A stretch of DNA of 16,270 nucleotides from JAAXTX01 sp035560715 (GCA_035560715.1 DATMYW010000028.1:1-16270); one strand, 5' to 3'. Positions 1 through 10,004 are shown, numbered from the stretch's first letter. Made by a program: numbers and translations. Notes: generated by a model not told the origin, from the letters alone.

Positions 1-1079
1 GGCACACGTTTCCGCTTATTGCGGTGGCGCGTGCGCTTCGTGTGCGATCGACCACGCCGGTCAGCTTTCTGTACCTCGGTCCGAAGGGTATTTTCGGACG
101 GGACGCCATGGGGGTCGAGTCGATACCTTCTCGGATCATCCTTTCAGGAAAGGTTCGCCGGTATTTCTCATTCGCGAATTTCACGGATCCTTTCAAGATC
201 CCGGTAGGTTTCCTCCAGGCCCTTTGGCATCTCTACTCCTTCATGCCTGATGTCGTCTTCGCGAAGGGCGGATCCGTGTCCGTTCCGGTATGTCTTGCCG
301 CCGTCGCTTTGAGGATTCCCATCGTCTTGCATGATTCGGACGCCGTCGCCGGAAAGGCGAACGTGTTCCTGTCGACATTCGCTTCGCGTATCGCCGTGGC
401 ATACGGATCCGCCGCCGCAGCGTTTCCGTCAAGGAAGACCGCGATTACCGGCAATCCGGTCCGGGCGGAGATGCTTCAAGGTAACGCGAATCGCGCGAAC
501 TCATACTTCGGTCTTTCAGCCGAGCGACCGCTTGTATTGGTGCTCGGTGGGAGTCTCGGGGCTCGTGCACTCAATACGGCGGTCGCGCGCATGCTTCCGG
601 ATATCATCCGTGAGACACAGGTCCTGCATCAGACCGGAGAGAAGAATTATCGTGAAGCGGTTTCACTTGCCGGAGAATACGGCATCAAGGCGGGACGGGA
701 CGGATACGTGGCGGCCCCGTTCCTGTCCGGAACGGAACTTGCCGACGCGCTCTCGCGGGCGGATCTCGTCATTTCTCGGGCAGGTGCGGGTGCCGTTTCC
801 GAACTCGCGGCCTGTGGCAAGGCGGTCATACTCGTACCCCTGGCATCGGCCGCCAATGACGAGCAGCGGATGAACGCATACGAGGTCGCGGCAATTGGCG
901 CCGCGGTCGTACTCGAGGAGGCGAATCTGGGTGAACATATGCTTTCTGCGAAGGTCGATTCGCTCCTGCGTGACCCGGTACTCCGCACGACTATGTCCGA
1001 CAAGATCCGAGCGTTCCATAACCCCGCTGCCGCGGATATGATCGCGGACGGTATCATCTCGCTTACGTCGCGGTCATGA
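1..1079 (+). CDS. murG: UDP-N-acetylglucosamine--N-acetylmuramyl-(pentapeptide) pyrophosphoryl-undecaprenol GlcNAc transferase, 5' end missing
   Basis: MurG is a GT28 glycosyltransferase that adds GlcNAc to lipid I on the inner face of the membrane, making lipid II. The frame is open from base 3 and begins with His-Thr-Phe-Pro-Leu-Ile-Ala-Val-Ala-Arg-Ala, which continues the family's N-terminal GGTGGH loop; only some 10-20 residues should be missing, cut by the window edge. The GTG at 24 is therefore internal and not the start. The C-terminal UDP-GlcNAc domain shows GGSLGA, HQTGEKN, the SRAGAGAVSE loop and a proline-rich strand followed by NDEQRMNA (family: Q..NA). The TGA stop overlaps the ATG of murC (ATGA), so the two are translationally coupled. 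Identity is secure from motifs and context; nothing looks broken. Confidence 0.95.
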   Translation, partial: HTFPLIAVARALRVRSTTPVSFLYLGPKGIFGRDAMGVESIPSRIILSGKVRRYFSFANFTDPFKIPVGFLQALWHLYSFMPDVVFAKGGSVSVPVCLAAVALRIPIVLHDSDAVAGKANVFLSTFASRIAVAYGSAAAAFPSRKTAITGNPVRAEMLQGNANRANSYFGLSAERPLVLVLGGSLGARALNTAVARMLPDIIRETQVLHQTGEKNYREAVSLAGEYGIKAGRDGYVAAPFLSGTELADALSRADLVISRAGAGAVSELAACGKAVILVPLASAANDEQRMNAYEVAAIGAAVVLEEANLGEHMLSAKVDSLLRDPVLRTTMSDKIRAFHNPAAADMIADGIISLTSRS

Positions 1080-2467
1080 GAAAAAGAATTCATATCGTTG
1101 GCATAGAGGGAGCGGGAACGTCCGCTTTGGCGACACTCTATCATCGTCAGGGGCATCGGGTCACCGGATCCGATACCGGCGATCGTTTCTATGCCCCCAT
1201 CCTTGATAAGGAAGGCATACGCGTTTTCTCGTCGTTCGATGCCGATCACGTTGAGTCCGATACCGATCTGGTCGTCTACTCGACCGCCTATCCGCGGAAT
1301 CCCGAGCTTGATCGTGCGCGGGAACTCGGTATCCGTACACTGTCGTATCCAGAAGCGGTCGGGGAACTCACGCGCGAGAAGATGAGCCTGCTCGTCTGCG
1401 GCACGCATGGTAAGACCACGACCTCGGCAATGCTCGCGGAAACGCTTCGCGCTGCCGGAAAAGACCCGTCCGCGATCATCGGGAGTCGCGTCCGCGATTG
1501 GGAAGGGAACGCGCTGTCCGGTCTCGGGGAGACGTTCGTTCTCGAAGCGGATGAATATCAGGACAAGCTTTCATACTATTATCCATTTGCGGCGATTTTG
1601 ACGAGCGTCGACTGGGATCATCCTGATTTCTTTCCAGACGAGGAGCGGTATCGTGACACGTTCCGGAGGTTCGTCGGGCGCATTCCGATGCACGGCACGT
1701 TGGTGTATTCCGCTGATTCGGCATCCGTGCTGTCCGTCGCGGAGGGAGCGAGGTGTCAGCGAATCTCGTATGGGTTCGATGGGAGTGCGGACGTCCGGAT
1801 CGTTTCCCGCGAGACGGTATCGGCAGCGGAATCCGGACCGGAAGGCGTCCGTCAGCGATTCGCGATCGAGACCGCAGGCGGATCGCTCGGGATATTCGAA
1901 CTGCGTCTCCCGGGGAGACACAATGCCCAGAATGCCGCCGCTATAATAGCGCTGTGTTCGTTCCTCCGTGTCGATATGGAATCCGTACGGATCGCACTTG
2001 CCACGTTCGCGGGCACGGCACGGCGGAGCCAGTATGTGGGGGAGCTTCGTGGCGTCCCGGTCTTTGACGACTACGCGCATCATCCCGAGGAACTCCGCGC
2101 GACGATCGCGGCGTTTCGTGATGCCTATCCGGATCGGCGGCTGGTCGCGGCGTTTCATCCGCATACCTTCACCCGGACGAAGGCGCTCCTCTCCGAATTC
2201 TCGCAGAGTTTCGACGATGCCGCGCGCGTGATCGTCCTCGATATCTACGGCAGCGCCAGGGAGACGTCCGGCGGCGTCTCGTCCGCCGACCTGGTACGCG
2301 AGATCAACCGGTTCGTTCCCGGAAAGGCCGAATATGTGCCGACGATTCCCGAGGCGATCGGGGTGCTCCGTTCCACGCTCGGTACGGACGATCTCCTCGT
2401 CACGTTCGGAGCCGGCGACGTGTACAAGGTCGCGGAAGGGGTGGTAGGGAATCTCAAACAGCCGTGA
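1076..2467 (+). CDS. murC: UDP-N-acetylmuramate--L-alanine ligase (MurC; some Mpl-like signatures)
   Basis: This is an ATP-dependent Mur ligase of 463 residues, normal for MurC. It should join L-Ala to UDP-MurNAc in the cytoplasm. Visible in order: N-terminal Rossmann motif GIEGAG (9-14), P-loop GTHGKTTT (109-116), EADEY (157-161), VDWDHPD (178-184), PGRHNAQNAAA (279-289) and the C-terminal DDYAHHPEEL (331-340) and HPHTFTRTK (361-369). The ATG lies inside the murG stop and the murC stop overlaps the next start (GTGA), so it sits within a coupled operon. Oddity: EADEY and the D-H-x-D spacing resemble the tripeptide-recycling ligase Mpl as much as classical MurC (EADESD). Beside murG and murB, MurC is the better call, but an Mpl-like substrate cannot be excluded from motifs alone. 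Confidence 0.88.
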   Translation: MRKRIHIVGIEGAGTSALATLYHRQGHRVTGSDTGDRFYAPILDKEGIRVFSSFDADHVESDTDLVVYSTAYPRNPELDRARELGIRTLSYPEAVGELTREKMSLLVCGTHGKTTTSAMLAETLRAAGKDPSAIIGSRVRDWEGNALSGLGETFVLEADEYQDKLSYYYPFAAILTSVDWDHPDFFPDEERYRDTFRRFVGRIPMHGTLVYSADSASVLSVAEGARCQRISYGFDGSADVRIVSRETVSAAESGPEGVRQRFAIETAGGSLGIFELRLPGRHNAQNAAAIIALCSFLRVDMESVRIALATFAGTARRSQYVGELRGVPVFDDYAHHPEELRATIAAFRDAYPDRRLVAAFHPHTFTRTKALLSEFSQSFDDAARVIVLDIYGSARETSGGVSSADLVREINRFVPGKAEYVPTIPEAIGVLRSTLGTDDLLVTFGAGDVYKVAEGVVGNLKQP

Positions 2468-4143
2468 CCATGAAAGAAATTTCAGAAAACCTGATCGTCT
2501 CGAAGCGGACGCCTGGCGAAGCATCGAAATCCGACGCTGCGCAGTCCGCTGTCCGCGAATCTTTTTCCGGATCGGACATCCCAAAGGAAACCGTCCGGGA
2601 AAAGATGACACGGAGAGAGTTCATAAAAACACTCGTCATTTTTTTGGGAGGCGCGTCGGTTTTCGGACTTTCCTCGTGCGGAAAAAGGGAAACGGGACCG
2701 GACGATGATATTGATATTGAACATCTCCCTCCCGATTTTTGGTTTAAAGTGATCACGAACATATACGAGCGCTTCGGCGAGGAACCCTCTCCGATGCAGA
2801 TTCGGGCGCATGCGATCATACGGGCGCTCGGCATCCCTTCAGGTCAGGTTTCCGCGCTTACTTCGACGCCGGAGGAGGTCCGAACCGAACGACGGACCGA
2901 TGAAATTATCGCGAGTCGTCTTACGAACGATGCCGGGGTGGAAATCCTGCCGAAGCATATCGCGTCGTCCGATATCCTCGATCTGTATCCGAACGGTTTG
3001 CCGGCAGACTTGAAAGAGGGACTCGATCCGGCCGTTCGGGAAATGTTCGAAATCCGGTACGAGCACGCCAAGGAACTCTATCGGAAGTATGGCGAGACGC
3101 ATGATGACGAGGTCGCTCTTGAACAGGAGAGCTATTTCCGACTTCCGGGCGGAGTCGATCTTTTGACGGTCGGCTATACGCACACAGAAAAATATCAGAA
3201 GGTTCATGGCGATTATCTTGAACGCCTTGCGCGGCGGGCATCGGTCATAGCCGTCGAAAAATTTTCCGATGTCCCGTATGGAGACAGTCTCGAGATACGA
3301 TTCGAAGAAGAATTTGGACGAAGCGGCCATTACGATGTGTTCATGCATAGGGCGAGAAACGCCGGTTTCCGTGGACTGTTCGCGGAGGTCGATACGAGGG
3401 ATACGCGTCAAGATCTCGAGGATTTCATCGACTGCGATCAGAAGGAGGCCCCGGTCGTATTTTTGGATATTTTTTATGAAAAATATTTAGACTATATCAG
3501 GAAGGAACACCCGGCGTTGTTTGAGGAAATACGAACGAAAGATCGGTTTGAGGAGCTGTTACGTCGGCAATTGACGCGGAAACATGGAATAACATACGAG
3601 GCATTCGATAAGTCGCGCCAATTCGTCGATCATAGGGTGGTCGGAATAGACGGCGAGTACGTCCCTGATCCAAGCGGTCTCGAGTTCGGACAGATGATGT
3701 TTGGCGACGCTCTTTCCGCCATTAAACTGCATCTTATCGCAAGACTGATGGCGGATGGGAAGATCACAAGCGGACCAATCTTGGATATCCAGGGATCAGG
3801 GCATCTTTCGAATAAGTCTTTTTTTATCCGGTATCCCGAATATGCCATGGAGGTCGTGTTGCGGACATTGCCGGAACTTCTGTCGTTTCACGGTTTGCCC
3901 GAAATGATCGTGAACGATCTTGAACGTCCCGACTGGCCGGAAATTGTCCGGCAGGTTGCCAAGCTGGCCTTTGCACGAACCACGGATGATCCGAACAATA
4001 TCGAGCCGTTCTTCTGCGACTATCTTGATGAGTACGGTATCGACCCGAAAGAAGTCATCCCGTCTGACGACGAAATCGGTCGTATCATGGAAAAGACGGG
4101 ACGAGGCGTACGGAACAGGTTTGGTGCCGAAGTCGGCATCTGA
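2464..4143 (+). CDS. putative Tat-exported lipoprotein with TIKI/TraB-like GxxH motifs, function unknown
   Basis: A 559-residue protein whose GTG start overlaps the murC stop (ATG 2470 or 2605 are alternatives). Residues 49-55 are Thr-Arg-Arg-Glu-Phe-Ile-Lys, a twin-arginine motif, followed by a hydrophobic stretch and a lipobox Leu-Ser-Ser-Cys (Cys72): it looks like an exported lipoprotein, with a charged, Ser-rich 47-residue extension in front of the Tat motif that is unusually long unless translation starts at ATG 2605 (Met48). The mature part has GYTH (237-240), a Glu 25 residues later in a VIAVE strand (Glu265), and a second GSGH (444-447) in an ILDIQGSGH strand. Two GxxH motifs with that Glu are the hallmark of the TIKI/TraB/GumN hydrolase-like clan; membership is my inference and the middle is divergent. 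It sits between murC and murB, suggesting an envelope role. Parts near 3450-3500 are AT-richer than neighbours. Confidence 0.75.
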   Translation: MTMKEISENLIVSKRTPGEASKSDAAQSAVRESFSGSDIPKETVREKMTRREFIKTLVIFLGGASVFGLSSCGKRETGPDDDIDIEHLPPDFWFKVITNIYERFGEEPSPMQIRAHAIIRALGIPSGQVSALTSTPEEVRTERRTDEIIASRLTNDAGVEILPKHIASSDILDLYPNGLPADLKEGLDPAVREMFEIRYEHAKELYRKYGETHDDEVALEQESYFRLPGGVDLLTVGYTHTEKYQKVHGDYLERLARRASVIAVEKFSDVPYGDSLEIRFEEEFGRSGHYDVFMHRARNAGFRGLFAEVDTRDTRQDLEDFIDCDQKEAPVVFLDIFYEKYLDYIRKEHPALFEEIRTKDRFEELLRRQLTRKHGITYEAFDKSRQFVDHRVVGIDGEYVPDPSGLEFGQMMFGDALSAIKLHLIARLMADGKITSGPILDIQGSGHLSNKSFFIRYPEYAMEVVLRTLPELLSFHGLPEMIVNDLERPDWPEIVRQVAKLAFARTTDDPNNIEPFFCDYLDEYGIDPKEVIPSDDEIGRIMEKTGRGVRNRFGAEVGI

Positions 4144-4174
4144 TTGCGGTTCGACGAGTATTTTATGCTACAAT
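4144..4174 (+). promoter_or_regulatory. predicted sigma70-type promoter of murB
   Basis: An extended -10 TGCTACAAT lies at 4166-4174, with TTGCGG at 4144-4149 as a weak -35 (19-base spacer). The ATG at 4173 falls inside this -10, so if the promoter is used, translation must start further on, at ATG 4212. Prediction from sequence only. Confidence 0.5.
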
Positions 4175-4211
4175 GAAGGCATCGAACGGTCGGTTTGAGA
4201 GCCGAAATCAT

Positions 4212-5186
4212 ATGGAATTCCGTAGCAATATCCCGCTTGCGCCGTACACGACCTTCAAGATCGGAGGCCCTGCGAAGCTGTTCGCGGAGGTTTCAGACGC
4301 GAGCGAGGCGGCGCGCGGTTTCGAGCGTGCTGCGGAGGAACGACTGCCCGTATTCGTCTTTTCCGGCGGCAGCAACATCCTGTTTTCGGATAGCGGCTTT
4401 CCCGGCCTCGTGATGAGAATCACCGATGGCGGCTTCCGTATCCTCGAAAACGGCCGGGTATCGGCCGGAGCTGGAAAATCGTTGTCCGAGGTCGTTCGCG
4501 CCAGTTGCCAGTCGGGACTGTCCGGGATGGAGAAGCTCGCAGGCATACCGGGTTCGGTCGGCGGTGCGGCGAGAGGCAATGCGGGAGCATTCGGTATCGA
4601 GATCGGTGATCTGATCGTCTCCGTGAAGGCGCTTGACCGTACGACTGGGATGGTGAAGGAGTACCGCAGGGAGGAGTGCGATTTCGGATATCGCATGAGT
4701 CGTTTCAAGAAACATCAGGAGCTCGTCGTCCTCTCGGTCGAATTCAGGCTTCAAACAGGAGCTGACCCGATCCGATTGATGGCCGTCGCTGACGAGACCA
4801 TGGCCGTGCGTGAGGCCAATCATCCGCAGGACGCGCTTTGCGCGGGGTCTTTCTTTATGAATCCCGTCGTCAGGGACGAAGGACTGAGGGAGGAATTCAG
4901 GCTTGATTCGGGAAAGGATCCGAAAGGGGACCGGCTTCCGGCCGGATGGGTCATTGATCAGGCGGGGCTTCGCGGCAAGACCATCGGGCATGCGAAAGTC
5001 AGCGACCTGCATCCGAATTACATCGTGAATATGGGTGGTGCGACCGCGGAGGAAGTTTTGACGCTCGTTTCCATCGTGAAGCAGCGTGTCAGGGACGCGT
5101 TCAATATCCAGCTGCTGGAAGAAGTGCAGTTGATCGGGTTCGGTCACGAGTCGTCGAAGCACCGCAGAATAAACGGCTTATCATAG
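4212..5186 (+). CDS. murB: UDP-N-acetylenolpyruvoylglucosamine reductase
   Basis: MurB is an FAD enzyme that reduces UDP-GlcNAc-enolpyruvate with NADPH to UDP-MurNAc in the cytoplasm. From ATG 4212 it is 324 residues and begins MEFRSNIPLAPYTTFKIGG, the standard MurB N-terminus; the longer reading from ATG 4173 adds 13 residues that have no counterpart and would start in a promoter -10 box. Visible motifs: FAD-binding FSGGSNIL, GIPGSVGGAARGNAGAFG, the FGYR catalytic Tyr/Arg (about 160-161), the proton-donor Ser in CAGSFFMNP (about 213), HPNYIVN and the C-terminal Glu in LLEEVQLIGF (about 304). It follows the lipoprotein gene after 68 bases. A short charged tail after the last conserved motif is the only extra. 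Confidence 0.95.
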   Translation: MEFRSNIPLAPYTTFKIGGPAKLFAEVSDASEAARGFERAAEERLPVFVFSGGSNILFSDSGFPGLVMRITDGGFRILENGRVSAGAGKSLSEVVRASCQSGLSGMEKLAGIPGSVGGAARGNAGAFGIEIGDLIVSVKALDRTTGMVKEYRREECDFGYRMSRFKKHQELVVLSVEFRLQTGADPIRLMAVADETMAVREANHPQDALCAGSFFMNPVVRDEGLREEFRLDSGKDPKGDRLPAGWVIDQAGLRGKTIGHAKVSDLHPNYIVNMGGATAEEVLTLVSIVKQRVRDAFNIQLLEEVQLIGFGHESSKHRRINGLS

Positions 5187-5279
5187 ACAGTTATCCGTCA
5201 GCGAAAGGAACCGTCGCTTGGGAGCGTATGATGAGGGGCGCGTGGGAGGTGTACAGCAGATAATCCGTAAGGGAAGCAT

Positions 5280-5630
5280 ATGAATACGAAGTTTTTGGCG
5301 AAGGACTGCAAGATCCTGGAAAGCGAGCAGGAGTATATCGAGAAGCGCCTTGCCGAAATCGAGGGCCTGTTCGACGTAAAATCGCTCTTCGAGATCGAGG
5401 TTGCCAAGGACAAGAAAGGATTCTTCCGGGTGGAGGTGAACGTGAGCGACGCGCGCGGCCTGATACGGGCTGAAGAGACGAGTAAGGGCGTCGAAGCTTC
5501 GATCGATCTGGTTATCGACAAACTTCGCGTACAGATCGTGAAGGAGAAAGACAAACGGCGTGACCTGAAGGAACGTGGCGGACGTTCGATCAAAAAGGGC
5601 CTGGTCATCGACGAATCGGCACGGTTCTAA
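5280..5630 (+). CDS. hpf: short ribosome hibernation promoting factor (HPF/RaiA/YfiA family)
   Basis: A 116-residue protein with the pattern of the HPF/RaiA family: an N-terminal strand-helix (EYIEKRLAEIEGLF), FFRVEVNVSDARGLIRAEE, then an alpha helix beginning ASIDLVIDKLRVQI and ending in a lysine/arginine-rich tail. Family members bind the 30S decoding region and tRNA/mRNA sites of idle ribosomes. There is no C-terminal dimerisation domain, so it is the short type, which in other bacteria works with a separate RMF or simply inactivates 70S. The ATG at 5280 has an AAGGGAAG ribosome-binding site about six bases upstream. It starts 93 bases after murB and 33 bases before the next gene. Family assignment is firm; whether it acts as HPF-like or YfiA-like is not decidable here. 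Confidence 0.85.
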   Translation: MNTKFLAKDCKILESEQEYIEKRLAEIEGLFDVKSLFEIEVAKDKKGFFRVEVNVSDARGLIRAEETSKGVEASIDLVIDKLRVQIVKEKDKRRDLKERGGRSIKKGLVIDESARF

Positions 5631-5663
5631 TCGTACGCATGTCCATGTAAAAGGGCGGGTGTC

Positions 5664-6200
5664 GTGCGAATAATCGGTTTTCTCTTTAATAATAAAGCTA
5701 CGAGGAGGTGTATCATCAAACATCACATTTCAAAACGTCACCCGACGGAGATCGCGGGTATCCGCGAGGATCTCATCGAATTCGGGCGATCAATCATGTC
5801 GTCCGGTGCTGAAAACGTGTTCAGTCTGTTGAGTGGCATGATGGAAGGTATCAGGCAAGAGTGGTCCGGTGATATCCTGCGTGGGCGTGTGAGGCTCGCT
5901 TCCCTCCTTCAGGAAGCGCTCCACGCCGCTTCGGATTGCGCCAATGCCATTTTTCTGATTTCCGAAGCTGAAGGCGTGAAGGCGTACTGGCCTTACCGGA
6001 TGTCTCCCTTCGAAGTTGGGCGGCAGATCGTTCATCTTCGATATGACCGGACATGTCTCGTCGTGCGTGGCATACTCGAAGGAGTCGGTCGCCCCGCATC
6101 GGATTCATGCCCGGTTGTTCGCAGTCTCCTCGCGCTTCTGTCCGCATTTGAACGGATTCACGCCCTGTGTGAGCCGTTCATACGAATGGAATCGGAATAG
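5664..6200 (+). CDS. helical protein of unknown function
   Basis: I do not recognise this protein. As read from GTG 5664 it is 178 residues, mostly predicted helix, with no signal peptide or clear membrane segment and several Cys and His residues scattered along it. The start is uncertain: GTG 5664 has a weak AAGGG upstream, but the strongest ribosome-binding site in the neighbourhood, AGGAGG at 5703-5708, lies inside the frame and is followed at the right distance by in-frame ATC codons (5712, 5715) and by no ATG, GTG or TTG; the next ATG is 5796. It follows hpf by 33 bases and is closed by a strong terminator, so it probably shares the hpf transcript. The family is unknown. Confidence 0.65.
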   Translation: MRIIGFLFNNKATRRCIIKHHISKRHPTEIAGIREDLIEFGRSIMSSGAENVFSLLSGMMEGIRQEWSGDILRGRVRLASLLQEALHAASDCANAIFLISEAEGVKAYWPYRMSPFEVGRQIVHLRYDRTCLVVRGILEGVGRPASDSCPVVRSLLALLSAFERIHALCEPFIRMESE

Positions 6201-6205
6201 TCATT

Positions 6206-6252
6206 CCCTCCCTGTTAAAGCCGGATTTCGGCCTTTGACGGGGAGGGTTTTT
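6206..6252 (+). terminator. intrinsic terminator after the 5664-6200 gene
   Basis: A long hairpin, CCCTCC...CTGTTAAAGCCG with loop GATTT and CGGCCTTTGACG...GGAGGG (6206-6247, a few mismatches and wobbles), is followed by TTTTT at 6248-6252. It ends the left gene block. Its 3' arm contains the -35 box of the secA promoter. Confidence 0.85.
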
Positions 6253-6263
6253 GCTTCTACAAT
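6235..6263 (+). promoter_or_regulatory. predicted sigma70-type promoter of secA
   Basis: TTGACG (6235-6240), a 17-base spacer and TACAAT (6258-6263) make a near-consensus promoter. The -35 lies in the 3' arm of the upstream terminator and the U tract is in the spacer. The expected start near 6270 leaves a leader of about 155 bases before secA. Confidence 0.7.
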
Positions 6264-6269
6264 GGGAAG

Positions 6270-6424
6270 AAGCATAGTCAACAGGTAACAAAGAACATAT
6301 AGCTGGGAACAGTAAGCCGGGTCCTTACACGGATATTGGGGAGTACCCCGAAGACGAATGAGCGGATATCGCGGAATTTTTCGGAGAGTTGTTGATTGCC
6401 ATCTGTATATTGTTCATCGATACT
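6270..6424 (+). other. secA 5' leader with two small hairpins
   Basis: The leader has two local hairpins: GTAAG/CTTAC (6312-6328) and GGGG-AGTA-CCCC (6338-6349, extended by a U-G and a U-A pair). I see no known riboswitch and no convincing SecM-like arrest peptide. A GGAGAG at 6383-6388 would serve the TTG codons at 6389/6392 rather than the ATG at 6425, so the true secA start could be slightly upstream. Confidence 0.4.
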
Positions 6425-9067
<2,643 letters not shown>

Positions 9068-9121
9068 CATGCGCTTTGAAGCGGGAAACCTCAATAGCAT
9101 ATCAACGGGGAGCATCCCGAA

Positions 9122-9414
9122 TTGAAAGGGAGGGTAATAGGCGACCTCGTTCCTGACACGTCACTCATGCATACGGGAAATTTTGCCGTCAAGCGGGTGT
9201 CGCATCCCAAGGGCCTGAAAAAGAGTCTGACACATCATCGGATGCTGATGCGAAGACCTTGATAATCCTCCTCTCAGGCAGTTGGCTTACCAGGCTTGTC
9301 AATGACGGAACCGAGACGATCGTATCGAATCAGGGAGAGTACCTCATCTATGAGGGCTCCGAGCCGCATGAGAACGAAGCTCTGGAGGAAAGCCGGCTGA
9401 TAGTCGTCCGTTAG
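9122..9414 (+). pseudogene. cupin-like small protein gene broken by a one-base frameshift
   Basis: Two reading frames join into one protein of about 98 residues. Frame one starts at TTG 9122 (GGGGAG nine bases upstream) and reads MKGRVIGDLVPDTSLMHTGN..., reaching SLTHH at 9227-9238, then runs into TGA at 9260. Frame two resumes at 9241 with DADAKTLIILLSGSWLTRLV and ends at TAG 9412 after GEYLIYEGSEPHENEALE. One missing base near 9239-9240 (a CCG Pro codon reading CG) would restore the protein. The second half resembles cupin motif 2 (G-x-Y ... P-H-x-N), and small cupin-like proteins of this size are frequent in CPR genomes. It lies 54 bases after secA and 32 before the Nudix ATG. A true pseudogene and an assembly or sequencing error cannot be told apart here. 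Confidence 0.7.
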
Positions 9415-9446
9415 AGAACGTGAACCATCATGAGTCGTGTCGCAGT

Positions 9447-9959
9447 ATGAAGAAAAATATACTCACGCTGTGCATCATCGAAAAGGAAGGAAAAATCCTG
9501 CTCGGCATGAAGAAGCGCGGGTTCGGCGCGGGTCGCTGGAACGGGTTCGGCGGCAAGGTCGAAGAGAGTGAGTCGATCGAAGACGCCGCGAGACGTGAGG
9601 TTTTCGAGGAGTGTGGACTCATCGTGAAGTCGCTCGTGAAGAAAGGTGAAATACGCTTCGAATTCGACGACGGAACGCCGGGACGAATCGTACACATATT
9701 CAAAGCGGACGATTTCGACGGTGAGATCAAGGAGTCCGACGAGATGCGACCGGAGTGGTTCGAAGCGGATGCCATCCCGATAAAGGAGATGTGGGCGGCC
9801 GATGCGTACTGGTTCCCGATGTTTTTGGAGGGCAAGTCGTTCGAAGGGGAGTTTCTGTACGATCGACCGACCACGCCTGATCGTGCGGCGGTTATCGTGA
9901 GGAAGGATCTCTGTGAGCGTGCCGAACCTGGCGAGCGATCCCTCCCAAAACCTCGTTAA
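9447..9959 (+). CDS. MTH1-like Nudix hydrolase (8-oxo-dGTP diphosphatase)
   Basis: A 170-residue Nudix protein that should hydrolyse oxidised purine nucleoside triphosphates and so sanitise the nucleotide pool. The Nudix box is complete: G-x5-E (GKVEESE), then REVFEECGL, residues 36-58. The whole protein follows the human MTH1 (NUDT1) pattern closely: LLGMKKRGFGAGRWNGFGGKV, ESDEMRPEWF and MWAADAYWFP. The base-recognition Asn of MTH1 (human Asn33) is kept as Asn32, and human Asp120 as Asp119, but human Asp119 is Ala118 here. About 20 residues after the MTH1-like core are an extra charged tail. ATG 9447 fits the family start; GTG 9420, six bases past the cupin stop, is the alternative. No strong ribosome-binding site precedes either. 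Confidence 0.9.
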   Translation: MKKNILTLCIIEKEGKILLGMKKRGFGAGRWNGFGGKVEESESIEDAARREVFEECGLIVKSLVKKGEIRFEFDDGTPGRIVHIFKADDFDGEIKESDEMRPEWFEADAIPIKEMWAADAYWFPMFLEGKSFEGEFLYDRPTTPDRAAVIVRKDLCERAEPGERSLPKPR

Positions 9960-10004
9960 GTGCGTGTCGGTGTTGCGTTGACGGTGAGTTATCGCAATAT
10001 AAAG

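Noticed and set aside
1571..2611. 346-codon minus-strand open frame opposite murC
   Set aside because: Shadow of murC; no recognisable motifs, no ribosome-binding site.
6262..6288. 8-codon frame in the secA leader as a SecM-like arrest peptide
   Set aside because: It starts inside the -10 box of the predicted promoter, has no ribosome-binding site and no arrest motif.
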